Positions 1 through 11,100 of a stretch of DNA of 64,000 nt are shown one piece after another (the first letter of the stretch is position 1; each line of letters starts with the position of its first letter). The notes beneath the pieces are model-generated. The model ran no database searches. It saw nothing but the letters and a program-made list of their open reading frames with translations, and was not told the origin of the DNA. The DNA lies in NCBI GenBank assembly GCA_027922465.2, contig BQMF02000039.1, forward strand, positions 1,116,001 through 1,180,000, written 5' to 3'. This stretch comes from Turritopsis dohrnii (Eukaryota > Cnidaria > Hydrozoa > Anthoathecata > Oceaniidae). Made by a program: the position numbers and the translations under genes.

Positions 1-33
1 TGTCGAACTACTTTTTGCCGATTTCTCTTCTCT

Positions 34-264
34 GTGTTGCCAATTCTTATCGAAGAAAGGTCAAGAAGAAAAACAGACGAGGTAAACGAGGCGAAAGTGT
101 TACGATATACGCCGCTGGTCGATTGTTTGAAACGAAATGGTTACGATACAGAACTGTACGTGCTTGGTTTTGGTTCGTTGAGTTCGGTAAGACGTGATGT
201 GTGGCGAAGTGTTCGAAAAGTGGTGAATGATAAAAACGACATTGAACAGTTATTGAAAGAGTGA
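34..264 (+). pseudogene. C-terminal fragment of a retroelement reverse transcriptase ORF
   Basis: The reading frame is open from the first bases of the window to a TGA at 262-264. It contains a 'KVLRYTPLVDCLKRNGYDTEL' -like stretch, which resembles the short tail that follows the reverse transcriptase in many cnidarian and fish retroelement polyproteins (a 'KY..L...L...G' pattern followed by a 'G..G' turn). No catalytic YxDD motif is visible because the piece begins downstream of it, so this is only the end of an ORF, either running in from outside the window or 5'-truncated. The 6-bp target duplication of the next transposon starts 30 bases after the stop. The match is by resemblance only, and a chance ORF remains possible. 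Confidence 0.4.
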
Positions 265-369
265 TCAATTTCTAACATTATAGGAGCAAATTATATATGG
301 TACGGAAGCCGAGGAGTGCCAATTGCGATTTAAAAAAAAAACACGATTTCAAAATTAAATCGTGATTTC

Positions 370-495
370 AAAATAAAATCCAAATTTCAAAATTTGAAAT
401 CCAAGTTTCAAAATTCGAAATCCAAGTTTCAAAATTTGAAATCCAAATTTCAGAATTTGAAATCCAAGTTTCAAAATTTGAAATCCAAGTTTCAA
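370..495. repeat. Subterminal 21-bp tandem repeat of the first IS3EU-like element
   Basis: About six copies of a 21-bp unit of the form TTTCAAAATTTGAAATCCAAG sit just inside the left terminus, with single-base variants. A looser version of the same AT-rich words occurs near the right end (3230-3310). Subterminal arrays of this kind often serve as transposase binding sites; that role is inferred. Confidence 0.75.
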
Positions 496-662
496 TCGTC
501 AAACACAAAAAAAAAACTAACAAAGAAAAATTGGGGCTTTTTTCAAAATTTAAACTGACCCATTTGCAGTATTTATTATTGTTATTTAATTAAGACTAGG
601 TATGATAAATATGACTGTTGGTGAATGTACAGTTTGTGTAAGTACGTTTGTTGTCCACACGT

Positions 663-1819
663 ATGTTTTGTCACAATTGTGGAGCACGACGTTCTGAAAA
701 CGCTACATTTTGTGGCAAATGTGGAGTGAAACACAAGATCAATGATCATCCAGATAGTGATGTACAGCTCATCAAACACTATTTCAATCGAGGAATGAAA
801 TACAGTACTATTTTGTTTGTACTGCACAAGAATCACGCCATTGAGTTGAGTATGAGAACGTTGAAGCGAAGATTGAAAATGATGGGTTTCAATAAAAGTT
901 CGAAGAGCAAAGAAAGTCAAGCAAGGAGTATCATTTCGTCAGAGCTTTCTGCCGGGCCATCTACTCAATTAGGATATCGAGGTATGTGGAATAAGCTACG
1001 TGTAACTTATGGAGTTAACTTGCCAAGAGATACTGTGATGAAAATCTTACAAGAGCTGGACCATGAAGGGTGCAAAGAAAGGAGAAAAAAAAAACTTTAT
1101 AGAAGAACGAATGTCTCTTGGACCAAACAGTTAAAACCTTATGGGCTGCCTGTTCATGGCTGCATCGATGGATTTTCGCGGCACATAATATGGCTTAAAG
1201 TTGTCAGATCAAACAACAATCCAACAATTCCAGCAATGGAATTATGGCAGCCTTTCAATGTTTCATTATGGATGACCTTGAAGCTCATAAATATAGCTCT
1301 TCTCAGCGAAATCAAAGAATAGAGAATTGGTGGTCTCACTTTCGAAGAGGCTACACAAACTGGATAATAAATTTCTTCAAGGAAATGGTACAGGATGGTA
1401 TCCTATTGTTAAATCATACGGTTCATATGGAGTGCGTTTGGTATGTCTTTTCCCAATTCTTACAAAACGAATTAGATATGATTACAAAGGAATGGAACAA
1501 TCATTTAATTCGAAAATCATCTTTCACTGAAGTGACTGGAGTTCCTTTCGAGTTATACAATATACAATACAATGCACCAGAGCTCCTAGGATATAGTAAT
1601 CAAGGCATAGAAATTGCTCCTGAAAAAATTGAGGCTATTGTTCATGCACCTAATGTATATGCTGATGCTGATGCAGCTTTGTCAGTGGAAGATCCTGATT
1701 TAATGGACTATTTTCGTTTCGTGGTACAAAATGATGGCTTAACACACCCACCAAGATCTTGGATTGAGGCCAAACAGTTGTTCATACATATTATAGACTG
1801 TGCAAATATTCAACCATGA
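663..1819 (+). pseudogene. IS3EU-type integrase-like transposase, internally deleted
   Basis: The protein starts with a zinc ribbon (MFCHNCGARR...FCGKCG, two CxxC pairs), continues with a helix-turn-helix region that includes 'MRTLKRRLKMMGF', and then an integrase-like catalytic core. The first catalytic Asp is in 'HGCIDGFSRHIIWL' and the Glu is in 'QRNQRIENWW'. The frame switches between about 1215 and 1262. The text jumps from 'RSNNNPTIPA' to 'NGIMAAFQCF', so the segment holding the second Asp (usually in a TDxGTEN motif) has been deleted and the frame lost. Downstream, 'FFKEMVQDG' and the C-terminal region are intact to the stop at 1819. An alternative in-frame start lies at 648. Because one residue of the catalytic triad is absent, this copy cannot encode an active enzyme. 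Confidence 0.85.
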
Positions 1820-2111
1820 AGTTAGTTATTTCTATTTCTTAATGAACTGTTTTTTGGTGGCGAAAGGTGGATAGCATTCGTTAAAGTCATCAGTATCAGC
1901 AAAAATCAGCTAAAACAGTAGTAGGGGCGTTTATTTTGGGCTCAAGACCACAACTAGCTAAGCCATTGTTTTATTTGTGTTGTATTATCGAAATCCCTTT
2001 TAAGCGATAACAGTTCATTATTAATATTGCAGTTTTGCATTTTCTATTCCTATCCCCGTAAATAGAAAAACCCGATGGTTATCTGAAGTTTTTATTTAAT
2101 TTTAATTTAAT

Positions 2112-2989
2112 TTAATTAGTATCAGTGACATTAAATCTTTGATTACAAACTGGACAAAACACTTTCCGTTCAACTAACACTATTTCTTCATTATTATCAC
2201 CCAGGAGGGTACAAGAAGAAGATCCAGCCTGGGTAGTAGTAGTACTTGAACTTGGTGTTGGCATCGCTTGAGCAGCGCAACCCAGGAGCAAATGTTCATA
2301 ATTACCATCATTAAGAATAATAGGATCTACTTTTTGCTCTGTTTGTAAATTTTCATCCTCAATGTCATCTGCAAAAATGTCATGTACTTTCGCAATGTAC
2401 AGTTCTAATTTTGAGTATGGCTTTCCTAATTCCCTTTTATATCCTTCAACAGTGAAATTTTTTTTTTTCCCAGGAATATATACAATTACACTTTGGTCTG
2501 GATACAAAAGAACATAATTCTCAAGGGCACAAAAATGCTGGTCATGATTGGCATGCTTATCTACACCAGCTTGTAGGACTTCTACAGCTGATGCATTAAC
2601 TGGAACATTTACTGTTTGTCCACTTCCTCTAACTTTTCCCAATACTCCTGTTTTTTCGTTGATCCTCATCAAAGCCACACTTATGTTTACTCTTGCAACA
2701 GGGATCAAACTTCTCTTCTTCGGTTTAGTCTCTTTCTCCCGCTGAAGAAAAGTAGTAGTAGTAGAAGTAGTAGTAGAAGACCACCTTCGCTTTTAGTAGC
2801 ACTTGTTGGTTTAAAGAAAGTCTGTCTCTGCTTGGACTTTTTCTCTAAAAACACTGATAGATCATGTGCACTTTCTTTTTCTTTAACAGGCTTTTTCTGT
2901 CTGCTATTTCCACATTCTTCACAAAAATTATCTTCTTGGTGGACGGTCGCACCACAATGCTTACAGTAGCACATGTTCATAGCCGCCAT
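2112..2989 (-). pseudogene. Accessory ORF of the IS3EU-like element, frameshifted
   Basis: The N-terminus is again a zinc ribbon (CKHCGATVHQEDNFCEECG), followed by a lysine-rich linker. After a CTA/CTT trinucleotide run near 2740-2785 the frame shifts to 'SLIPVARVNISVALMRINEK', the start of a conserved C-terminal domain that I recognise as the usual companion protein of these elements in cnidarian genomes. The tail ends with a further CxxC (CPVCNQRF). The gene runs convergently to the transposase, with 292 bases between the stops. The frameshift coincides with the microsatellite, so repeat-length slippage is the likely cause. The function of the family is not known to me; a DNA-binding or target-selection partner is a guess. 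Confidence 0.75.
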
Positions 2990-3346
2990 GATGGAAATCT
3001 GTGATTAAGTTAATATTAATAAAAACAGGACCAAAGACCTGATTAAATGTTGAAATTGAGACTAACGTAAACTTTGAAACTTCGACAACCAAATTTTGAA
3101 ACTGCGGCAGCTATTAACATCATAGTCATCTTTATGACTATGATAACATTTATGTGGCATAATGAAATCGCGACAACACACATGGTTGATTAGTTAATTT
3201 TTACTTTGACTATTTCAAATTTAATGGAATTTTAAAATTATGATTATATTTTGAAACTTGGATTTTATATTGAAATCAGGATTTCATTTTTAAACATAGA
3301 TTTTTTTTGAAATCGCGATTGGCACTCCTCGGCTTCCGTAATATGG

Positions 3347-4949
3347 AGACATAGAGTGAAAAAAACTCTTAGGATAATGTCCTTACAATTTTTGTAGCAA
3401 TGTTTATATACAACTAGATATTTAATTGAGCTGTAATTTATGCTTAGATTCTAGTTAAGATAGATAATATATTAACAAATATTTACACAGGATAGTTCCT
3501 CAGTTGTATAATACAAATGTACACTGTGATAAAAATGATTTAAAAAACGAAAAGGAAAAAATTTGAATGTCTACTAAGATCTAGAGAAAAACGATGTTGT
3601 CCTGAAATTACGAAATTAAGAACATGTAAAACCTTGAAACGTATATAAAACCGTTCAAACATCTAGGGACTTTAATAAATTTCTTAAAGTTCTTTTCCAT
3701 TCTAACTTCGCTTGGTAAGTCGTTATACGCGCTTGCACCTTTCCTTGCAACTTCAAGTTTCACTTTTGGTAGTTTAATCATCAACTTATTATTTCGTTTA
3801 CATTCGATTCGTGTGTAGTGAAAAGTAATTTACGATTTTTCTGAACTGTACACGATGATGGAATACGAAAACAGTTGGTGAAGGTCTAGTTCGAAACATT
3901 ATCCCAGGCTTTCTTTAGCATAAACATCGCTGATCACTGATCTCTTAACTTTGTTTCAAATAGCGCTACTATTATATTTACCAACAATGCCAAGCGATAA
4001 CTTTGAGGACTGGCTGGGTTCCACACCGTATGAAGGTTCCATGCAAGATTTTCCTTTCATCGGAAAATAAAAAGTCTCTTGCTATTTTGGAAGAATAGCT
4101 ACCGAAACTTTTGTAAAACTTGTTAAACTTTCATAAAAACAGAAATAAAAAAGTTTTGAAAACTAACTCTTGCTTTGATCCATCTGAAGCTTGAAAGGAC
4201 TCATCACCCAATTCTTTTTTGGCGAATATTCCACAGCTTTCTATTTTAGCATCGGTCCACTGATCAGCTATTTGTGAACAGCTTTGTTAACTTGCTCATA
4301 TTTTTCTGGCTTGACTCTTTTGCTAATTTTACCTTCGTCAAATTGTTTAAATATTTTATCCTTGTGCTTTTCCAAATCGATAGTGTGCTCCTTGGTACAT
4401 TGCGCAAACTTGATAGCAAAACTACGAATGCACGGTGCCTACGAATTCGTTCGAGTTATAGGGTTTCGAGTAACTTTAGTACGCAAGTGTCAATTTTTTG
4501 AAGGAAAAATGTTTCTTTGGCAAGTTTTATTTTCAAGATGACAGTTTGACGCGACTTAAAAGGGAAAAATTGAGAAATTGAGAACACAATGCAGGTGCTG
4601 AAGGCTAAAAGCTAACCAAAAAAGTCCTCATAGAGAAAGAGATGTAATAAAAATGCGTGGGAATAGTTGATGAAAGTCTCCGTAGCGCCCACTTTTTCAG
4701 GGTTCGTAGCACATTTCTCAAAAAATTTTCCTGACTTTTCATTCGCCTTTTATACGTGAATGAATTGGAAACTTTCCCAAAGTGACATCCTCCATCTCAC
4801 AGCTAGTTGCTTTCATAAATTTACGTCTTGAAGTTTTCAGTGTGAACGTCAACAGGTACTTTACGCTCTTCTCAAATATCTATCGTAAAGTTATTCAACT
4901 AGTATTTCATAACTTTATGACCCATGTGAACCAAGCTTAATTGGGGATA
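3347..4949. other. Intergenic, no gene recognised
   Basis: This AT-rich sequence lies between the two IS3EU-like elements. The short open frames near 4274-4541 have no recognisable domain, no good splice context and unfavourable composition. I see nothing that I can support as a gene or structured repeat. Confidence 0.6.
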
Positions 4950-5106
4950 CATTTATATGGTGGCCGATTAGTGTCATGTCGAAATTTCAAAAGTTAAATT
5001 GTTTTTATTTTCTAAATTCAAAATGAAAATTAAATTCAGAAAGTTAAAGTCGAAAAAAAGTTTTAAAAACATTTTGAAAACAAAATTTGAAATCAAAGTT
5101 AAACTA

Positions 5107-5145
5107 ATGACATCACTCGGCCATCGGGTGGCCGATTAGTGTCAT
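5107..5145. repeat. Left subterminal palindrome built from the transposon terminal motif
   Basis: This 39-bp imperfect palindrome begins ATGACATCACTCGGCCA and ends TGGCCGATTAGTGTCAT. Each arm repeats the outermost terminal motif GTGGCCGATTAGTGTCAT of the element. It lies 151 bp inside the left end and is mirrored at 7142-7180. It is a likely secondary transposase binding site; that role is inferred. Confidence 0.85.
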
Positions 5146-5539
5146 TCAAATTTTTAATTCTCTTTGTAAAATGATGTATTCTATTCTAATACAAAGGTAT
5201 TCAATATCTGGGATTCAGTTTCGTAGATTTGGACTTTAACCCCGAACGTTCATCTCCGCCGCTAAAAACTTGAATTCGGTGAGCCGCGAAAATTAAATCC
5301 CTAGGCAATACAAAAAAACTAACAAAAACAAATTGTTTTTGCATCCCTTTGTTATGTTTGTTCTTTTGGCCGCAAGTATACAAAATTTAAAATTTGCGAA
5401 ATTTAAGAAACCAATCAATCCGCGAAAAATTAAATCCCCGCAAATCTGGAAAATTTCGGATTCGGCCATCCACGAAACTTCCCATTAAAGTAGATACTTT
5501 GAGAAAACATCTATAGACCTTGCCCGAATTTATCTTTTA

Positions 5540-5671
5540 TCATGCTCCGCCTCGTTTTCGCGATGGTTGACTCATTTCAGTAATATGCAAGGAAGTGCAA
5601 TTATGTGTTAATGATTAGGCACAAGAGATTCGGTTGTCATAGTACAACTATTAAAACCGAGGCGGAGTATG
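5540..5671. mobile_element. Small MITE-like inverted-repeat unit inside the second IS3EU-like element
   Basis: TCATGCTCCGCCTCG on the left and its inverse CGAGGCGGAGTATGA on the right enclose about 100 bp. The arms differ at one base. No clear target duplication is seen. It is probably a small nested non-autonomous element; a simple hairpin is the alternative. Confidence 0.5.
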
Positions 5672-5914
5672 ACAAAAACATACATTTTTATTATGATTTT
5701 TTATTAGTTTGTATTCAAACCGTTTGATTGTTTCAATCTCATTTAATGGGTTTTGAAGAAAAAGTAACAAAAGTATCATAAATATTTTTAACAAACACTA
5801 CCAACACTACATAGTGTGCAAAAAGTATAAATAACTGTTAAAATATCAACAAATCAAAATCTTCAAAACCAAAATGGTTAAAATAATATCAACAACAGCA
5901 AGTCAAAAAAACTT

Positions 5915-6835
5915 TTAAATATGTTCTCCATTTGGAAGTTCTATAGTGTCATCATAGCTTTCAAAGTGGTTGATATCAAGCTCCTTTAAACCAATGGAAA
6001 TGCAATATTGATTGCATTTATGTGTCAAACCGAATTGTTTGATTGCTTTTCGGCAAATATTCCCAACACAGAACAATGGGACACTATCTTTTGATTTGAA
6101 GTTGATGGACCATACACAACAGAATCTATTGGATTGTCTTTATCACCACATTTTTGCCGCAAGTATGAATGTATGGTAGCAAGTTTACCAGTCTCTGTGC
6201 CACAATCAATCCGTATATTAGCAGGAAGTGTTTTGGTAGATTTTAATAAGTTTAAATACCAAAAGCCAACTAGGTTTGGGTCACTATTTCCTGTCCAGCA
6301 CCTGAGTAGTATGATCTTTCTACTTGCTTGGTCCATTATACCATATATGGCAAGTGGAAATGTGGAGTTTTGGTACCCCATTAGTTTGTCATGACCATCC
6401 ATTGTAAAAAACCAATTTACACCTTCTGTTATGAACTTTCTGATTCGCTTTTTTTTCTTGGTACCTAGCTGTCTTCCCCTGGGTCCTTCTAAGTCAATGT
6501 TTGTCATGGCAGCGTATACAACATCCCTTGGAACGTTCAAATTGTGTTTCTGCCTTATCTTAGTGGTCATTGCTCGATAGCCAAGATTTTTTCCTGCATT
6601 TTGAATTTCTGAACTGACAACTGAGATTATCTCATCTGAAGTTACTGAATAGTCAATATATTTGATATTGAAATGTCTTAACATTCTTGACAAAGTAGAG
6701 AGACTACATGAACCACCACTAGGGAAATGATAAGAATAATCCCTGTACAAAATCTAGCACTTCGCTTTTCTTAAAGTTTTGTCTAACATATATTTCCAAT
6801 TGTTGTTTCAATGCTAGATCATCCTTCCATGACAT
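5915..6835 (-). pseudogene. IS3EU-type integrase-like transposase, frameshifted
   Basis: The likely start is the ATG at 6835-6833 (MSWKDDLALKQQLEIYV...). The frame shifts near 6750, where 'EVLDFVQ' should continue into 'RDYSYHFPSGG'. The main open part (6750-6025) has a helix-turn-helix region, then the catalytic core: 'FTMDGHDKLMGYQ' (first Asp), 'IRIDCGTETGKL' (second Asp) and 'YGPSTSNQKI', after which the frame breaks just where the catalytic Glu and its WW motif would follow. The last part resumes in another frame and ends 'ELPNGEHI' at 5915. There are thus at least two lesions and the catalytic Glu is lost. It is clearly a different subfamily from the transposase at 663-1819. Confidence 0.85.
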
Positions 6836-7141
6836 TTTTAGGTTATCGATAGTCTGTCTGTAAAGTTTAGGTAGCTACCTGGTATATATTACAACAAAAC
6901 AAAGGAAACTAATATTAACTGACTGAAAAATGTTTTTATAGACACAAAAAAACATAAAACATAATATTCGAAAGTTAATCGTTAGAAAAATAGTACCAGT
7001 TGAGTATGTATCAATTTACAATTATAGAAGTTCACTTTAAAGTTATGACCACGTTTTTTTTATATCTAAATTACGCAGCTGAATCCGCGCTATTTGAATA
7101 ATTTCAATTGTTGAAATAAAGTTACGGCAGCCGGGAAATGG

Positions 7142-7180
7142 ATGACACTCATCGGCCACGCGATGACCGAGCGATGTCAT
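7142..7180. repeat. Right subterminal palindrome, partner of 5107-5145
   Basis: This palindrome is also 39 bp, running from ATGACACTCATCGGCCA to TGACCGAGCGATGTCAT, and lies 164 bp inside the right terminus. Its length and position match the left palindrome, although its arms have diverged a little. Confidence 0.8.
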
Positions 7181-7350
7181 TGATTCGACTTTGACTTTTA
7201 GTTGATTTTTATTTTTCATTTTGACTTTGATTTTTCTGTTGACTATGACTATGACTCGACTATGACTTTACTTTTAAACTTATTTTTACATTCAAAATGT
7301 TAAAAAAGTTCAAAAAATGCATGTGACACTCCTCGGCCACCATACATTTA

Positions 7351-8156
7351 TACAACTACTATCAATATGCAGTCAACATCCGGCTGCTGGGTCTGTTAGT
7401 ATTACTTAATCCATCTGACACGATAACTGTTACAATATTTTTCCTTGTGGAAATCATGTTTTGGAATTTTGTAAATTACATTCTAGTATACTTACGAAAA
7501 AACATTTGCTTGGTATTGTATCATAAACGTGCTGTTTTTCATATGGTCCTAAGTAGCAGTCCGTCCGACATGTAACAAGTACTTTTGTAACAGACCCAGC
7601 TGTACAATCATGGAATTCAGAAATCATCCTTTAAATGAAGTAACCGATTTATCGATCATACTTGTAATGAACACTATACTTCTAATTTGTAAGCTTCGCC
7701 TCTAGCTCACCCTTTAGCTTCTACTTAACTTCTCAAAGAACACATGTTGATTCGATTAGAATGAAGCTGTTTCTTTTTGAGAAACAAGTTTAGGAGAACG
7801 AAGTTAACTTAAGGGCGACGTGTATCAAATTCACACGATGATATTTTGCCAAATAACCCTTAACCGCGTCTCGTCCCGATGGAAATTATCATCACACATT
7901 GTCCGATAGCGATTTAAATTTAAAATGTGTTAAGTATTGAGCGGGCAACAATACAAACGTATCAAATCACAGGCGAGCAGATTTGACGTTAACATAGAAA
8001 CAGAAACTGTGCATTTCCTTCACTTCAAAGCGAAGTATACAGGAAACTACGATACATAAGGTTCAAAAAGGAAGTAACTTGTTAAGATTTCTATTTCTTT
8101 TTTGAGACAAAAAAAACAAAACAATCAAATATTATGCAAGCCATCTGTAGTAGCTA
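7351..8156. other. Intergenic and presumed 3' flank of RIOX2
   Basis: This stretch lies between the second IS3EU-like element and the stop codon of the - strand RIOX2 gene. No coding region or structured repeat is evident. The RIOX2 3' UTR should lie just below 8157. Confidence 0.5.
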
Positions 8157-11100
8157 CTACTGTACTTCAATCAAATCATCAGCGAACAAGGTAGCAGCTA
8201 GCGTCAATTTATCATCGTTCTCTTCTAAAGCAAGATCCTTCACGCAAATGAAGTCTTTACTCTCAAGAAGGATAATAGCTGCTTTCCCGAAGTGCACAGG
8301 GAGTTTCAACATTCCAGTCTGAAAAAACAAAACAAGGTATCAAATCTCAATATTTTTAACACACACAAAAACCTGTTTAATAATACGTAAAAACATACAA
8401 AATCTCCAGTTTCAACACCACACATGTGGGCTTCTCGAGGGTTATTAAGAGAATGCACTATCTTTATACAAGGTTCTTCTTCACCAGGTGCCACATCCTC
8501 GTCGTCTTCATCTTCATCATTTTCAGTATCAGATTTAACAGATTTCCGTTTCGTATCTTTCTTATTTGTCTTAGCATCCGACGAACCTTTGGCCGGTTTT
8601 TCATCCTGTAAATCAAATATAACGAGAACTTGATTCATTTCAAATACCCTGCAAGTTGATATTTTTAGAAGTTCCTCAGTCAGAAGAAATCGTTCAGGTC
8701 ATCATTACTTACAGAGTTAATTTTGAAACACAAAAGAAAAAAAAACAACATTAAATCTTCTTCACCATTTACCTCAGCAGTTTCTTCTTCCATTTCACTT
8801 TCATCATCGTCATCATCTTCTAGTTGTGACAGATCATCGTCTCCACTTGCATCATCCTCATTGCAATAAACTACTCGCACATGATCAGGAAACTTGATTT
8901 TAATTTTATTATCAAGTGTTGGTACCTTTCGATCAACTTCTGAATCTAAAATACATTGAGAAATGTTGATTAGATACAATCGACACACTTGTACACATAA
9001 GAGGGAACTAAGAAATGTTGCCACCTTCTGTTACTTGGTGACCATAAGGTGGTAAGCGGCTTGCCATGAAGTCAGCACACATGGCATCAGCTGCAGTGTT
9101 TACATCAATGTGATCAATAAGTTTTGATAAATGGGTTTTAATCATTTCTTTGAATTTAGTTACTCTGCTGTCATTATCATTACAAGGAATTTTTGTTTTC
9201 GTTTCAGTTTCGTCTTCAACATATTTCCCTAAATTTTTACTTGTTCCAAGAAAAGATAAATAATTGACAGGTAAACCACTTCGTGTTGAAACATCGTCTT
9301 CTAATGCATTCTCTATTGCTTGAGTAACAGCATGATTCATAAAATCACCCCATGTCCTGCAAAAAAAATCACCTGAGAATTTAGAAGCTGAAAAAAAATA
9401 CTGACAACATACTGACAAGTATTCAACATACTGTTGCTGATAAGTTGATATAGAAATATGAACAGAATAGCCATCACTTGATGTTTTTGCTTGGTGAATG
9501 GTTCCACGAGGAAAATAAAGTAAATCTCCAGGCTATAATAAAATAGGCAGACAAAATCATATTGGACAACCAGTGTTCATAACAAAAATGTATGAACACA
9601 TACCTCCAGAGTTTCTTCAAAAAATGGTTCACCTATATCACTTTCTAATAAATCTTGAGTATAATCTCTAGATAATTCCACCATGGGCTTATATAACTTC
9701 CATGTCTTCTTTCCTTCCAACTGCATTACAAATATCTAGAAAACAGTTACTTTTTGTACTACTGTAGATGTGTAATTGTTTCAAACAATCCAACAACATT
9801 GATGTTCAGCATTAAGGGTGAATTACAGAAACCTTTTAAAAGGAACAGAAGAGTTTATAATAAGGTGGCAAGAAAAGGAATTTAATTTTAAAATTTTATG
9901 TTTTTATCCTTTTAATCTGATACATTAAAACGCAAGACTAGAATAGAATAGAACAGAATAAGGAATATAGTACGGCAAATGATAAACGGCTTCCAAGGTT
10001 ACAGCCTCATTAAACAACCCCACTTGTGGAAGGTGCTTGTGCTTCCTGTTCGAGAGATGGAGGGCTAAATCCCCAACAAAGTCATGCCAGCAACTACAAA
10101 GAATGTGCATCTTCCTGCTTAGCACTCAGCAATAGAGTAAAGTTGTTTAGGGTGTGTCTAGTTGAGTTGTTCCTGGCAATACAACTTCCATAAATGCTGT
10201 AGGACATCCTTCAAAGAGCTCTCATTGATAACAGAAACTTAAGGAACTGAAGAGGCTATCTTGGTTAAATAATCGTACAAATAAAATAAATGACAGAAAA
10301 GTTGAAATGCTTAACATCCTTCTACCTCAACATCATCACAATGAGGAGCCAGCCCTTGTGAAGATTCAGGTGTGATATAAACATTAGACCCAACTAAACT
10401 GCCAAAGTAGGTCTCTAGCTTTTCCATCAGATTCCACAGGCTATCCTTAAAGTAGAAACAGAAAAATTTGAAAGAAAAAAAAAACATTGATGTATGAATT
10501 AAGACTGACAAAAAATGCAACAATAAAATTCTTACTACATATCTTTGTGGTTGGTGAAACTGAAAGGTGGCTTTTTTTTCTTTCATAAGATCTTCAAATT
10601 TTTCTTTTGTTATCTGTCCATCGTCATTTAACAGTTCTTTTTCTCCATTTACATATCTACAGACATTTACATCCGATTCAAACAACAGTTCATGATTACT
10701 CAATATGTCTTTCATCGTATCCAATGTGAACATATTTTGATAAAATGCTAGCAATTTAAAAAATCACATATAGCAAGTCACAACAATGTATAGATTACTT
10801 TAAAGGAAGAAAGTGTTTGCGGAAGAAAGTTTTGCGGTTTTGTCTCGAATCGCAAAATATTGCAATATTGGTAAACCGCAAAAGTTTTTTCCCGCAAAAT
10901 TTTCAAAATAATCCCAATTTTCTGAAAAATTCCTCCGACCTAAAGCCTGTTTGTAGAAGTTCATTGACTCCAATTTCAATAAGTGATTTGACCTACTTTC
11001 TTTCGTGAAAATTTCGAGGGTTTTTTTCGGCAAAATTTCCCCGACGAAAAATTAAATGACGTTTGCCTAGTGAAGTTTTTTGTCTTAAAATCTCCAACGT

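Larger units (their letters stand above)
301..3340. mobile_element. IS3EU-like DNA transposon, 3.04 kb, with TIRs and 6-bp TSD
   Basis: The left end begins TACGGAAGCCGAGGAGTGCC and the right end is its inverse (GGCACTCCTCGGCTTCCGTA, ending at 3340); about 30 terminal bases match with one or two changes. The 6-bp sequence ATATGG flanks both sides (295-300 and 3341-3346) as a target-site duplication. From memory of the superfamily, TAYGG termini plus a 6-bp duplication are typical of eukaryotic IS3EU elements. Two genes lie tail to tail inside: a transposase on + and an accessory protein on -. Both are broken, so the copy is probably immobile, although its ends are intact. Confidence 0.88.
4956..7344. 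mobile_element. Second IS3EU-like transposon, 2.39 kb, with 6-bp TSD
   Basis: The left end TATGGTGGCCGATTAGTGTC and the right end, whose inverse is TATGGTGGCCGAGGAGTGTC, form the terminal repeats. CATTTA flanks both sides (4950-4955 and 7345-7350). The TAYGG start and 6-bp duplication match the first element, but the internal sequence and transposase subfamily differ, so this is a separate family rather than a second copy. It carries one broken transposase on the - strand. About 150-165 bp inside each end is a 39-bp palindrome made of two facing copies of the terminal motif. Confidence 0.87.

Noticed and set aside
2616..2969. + strand serine-rich ORF over the trinucleotide run
   Set aside because: It is the opposite-strand shadow of the accessory IS3EU protein.
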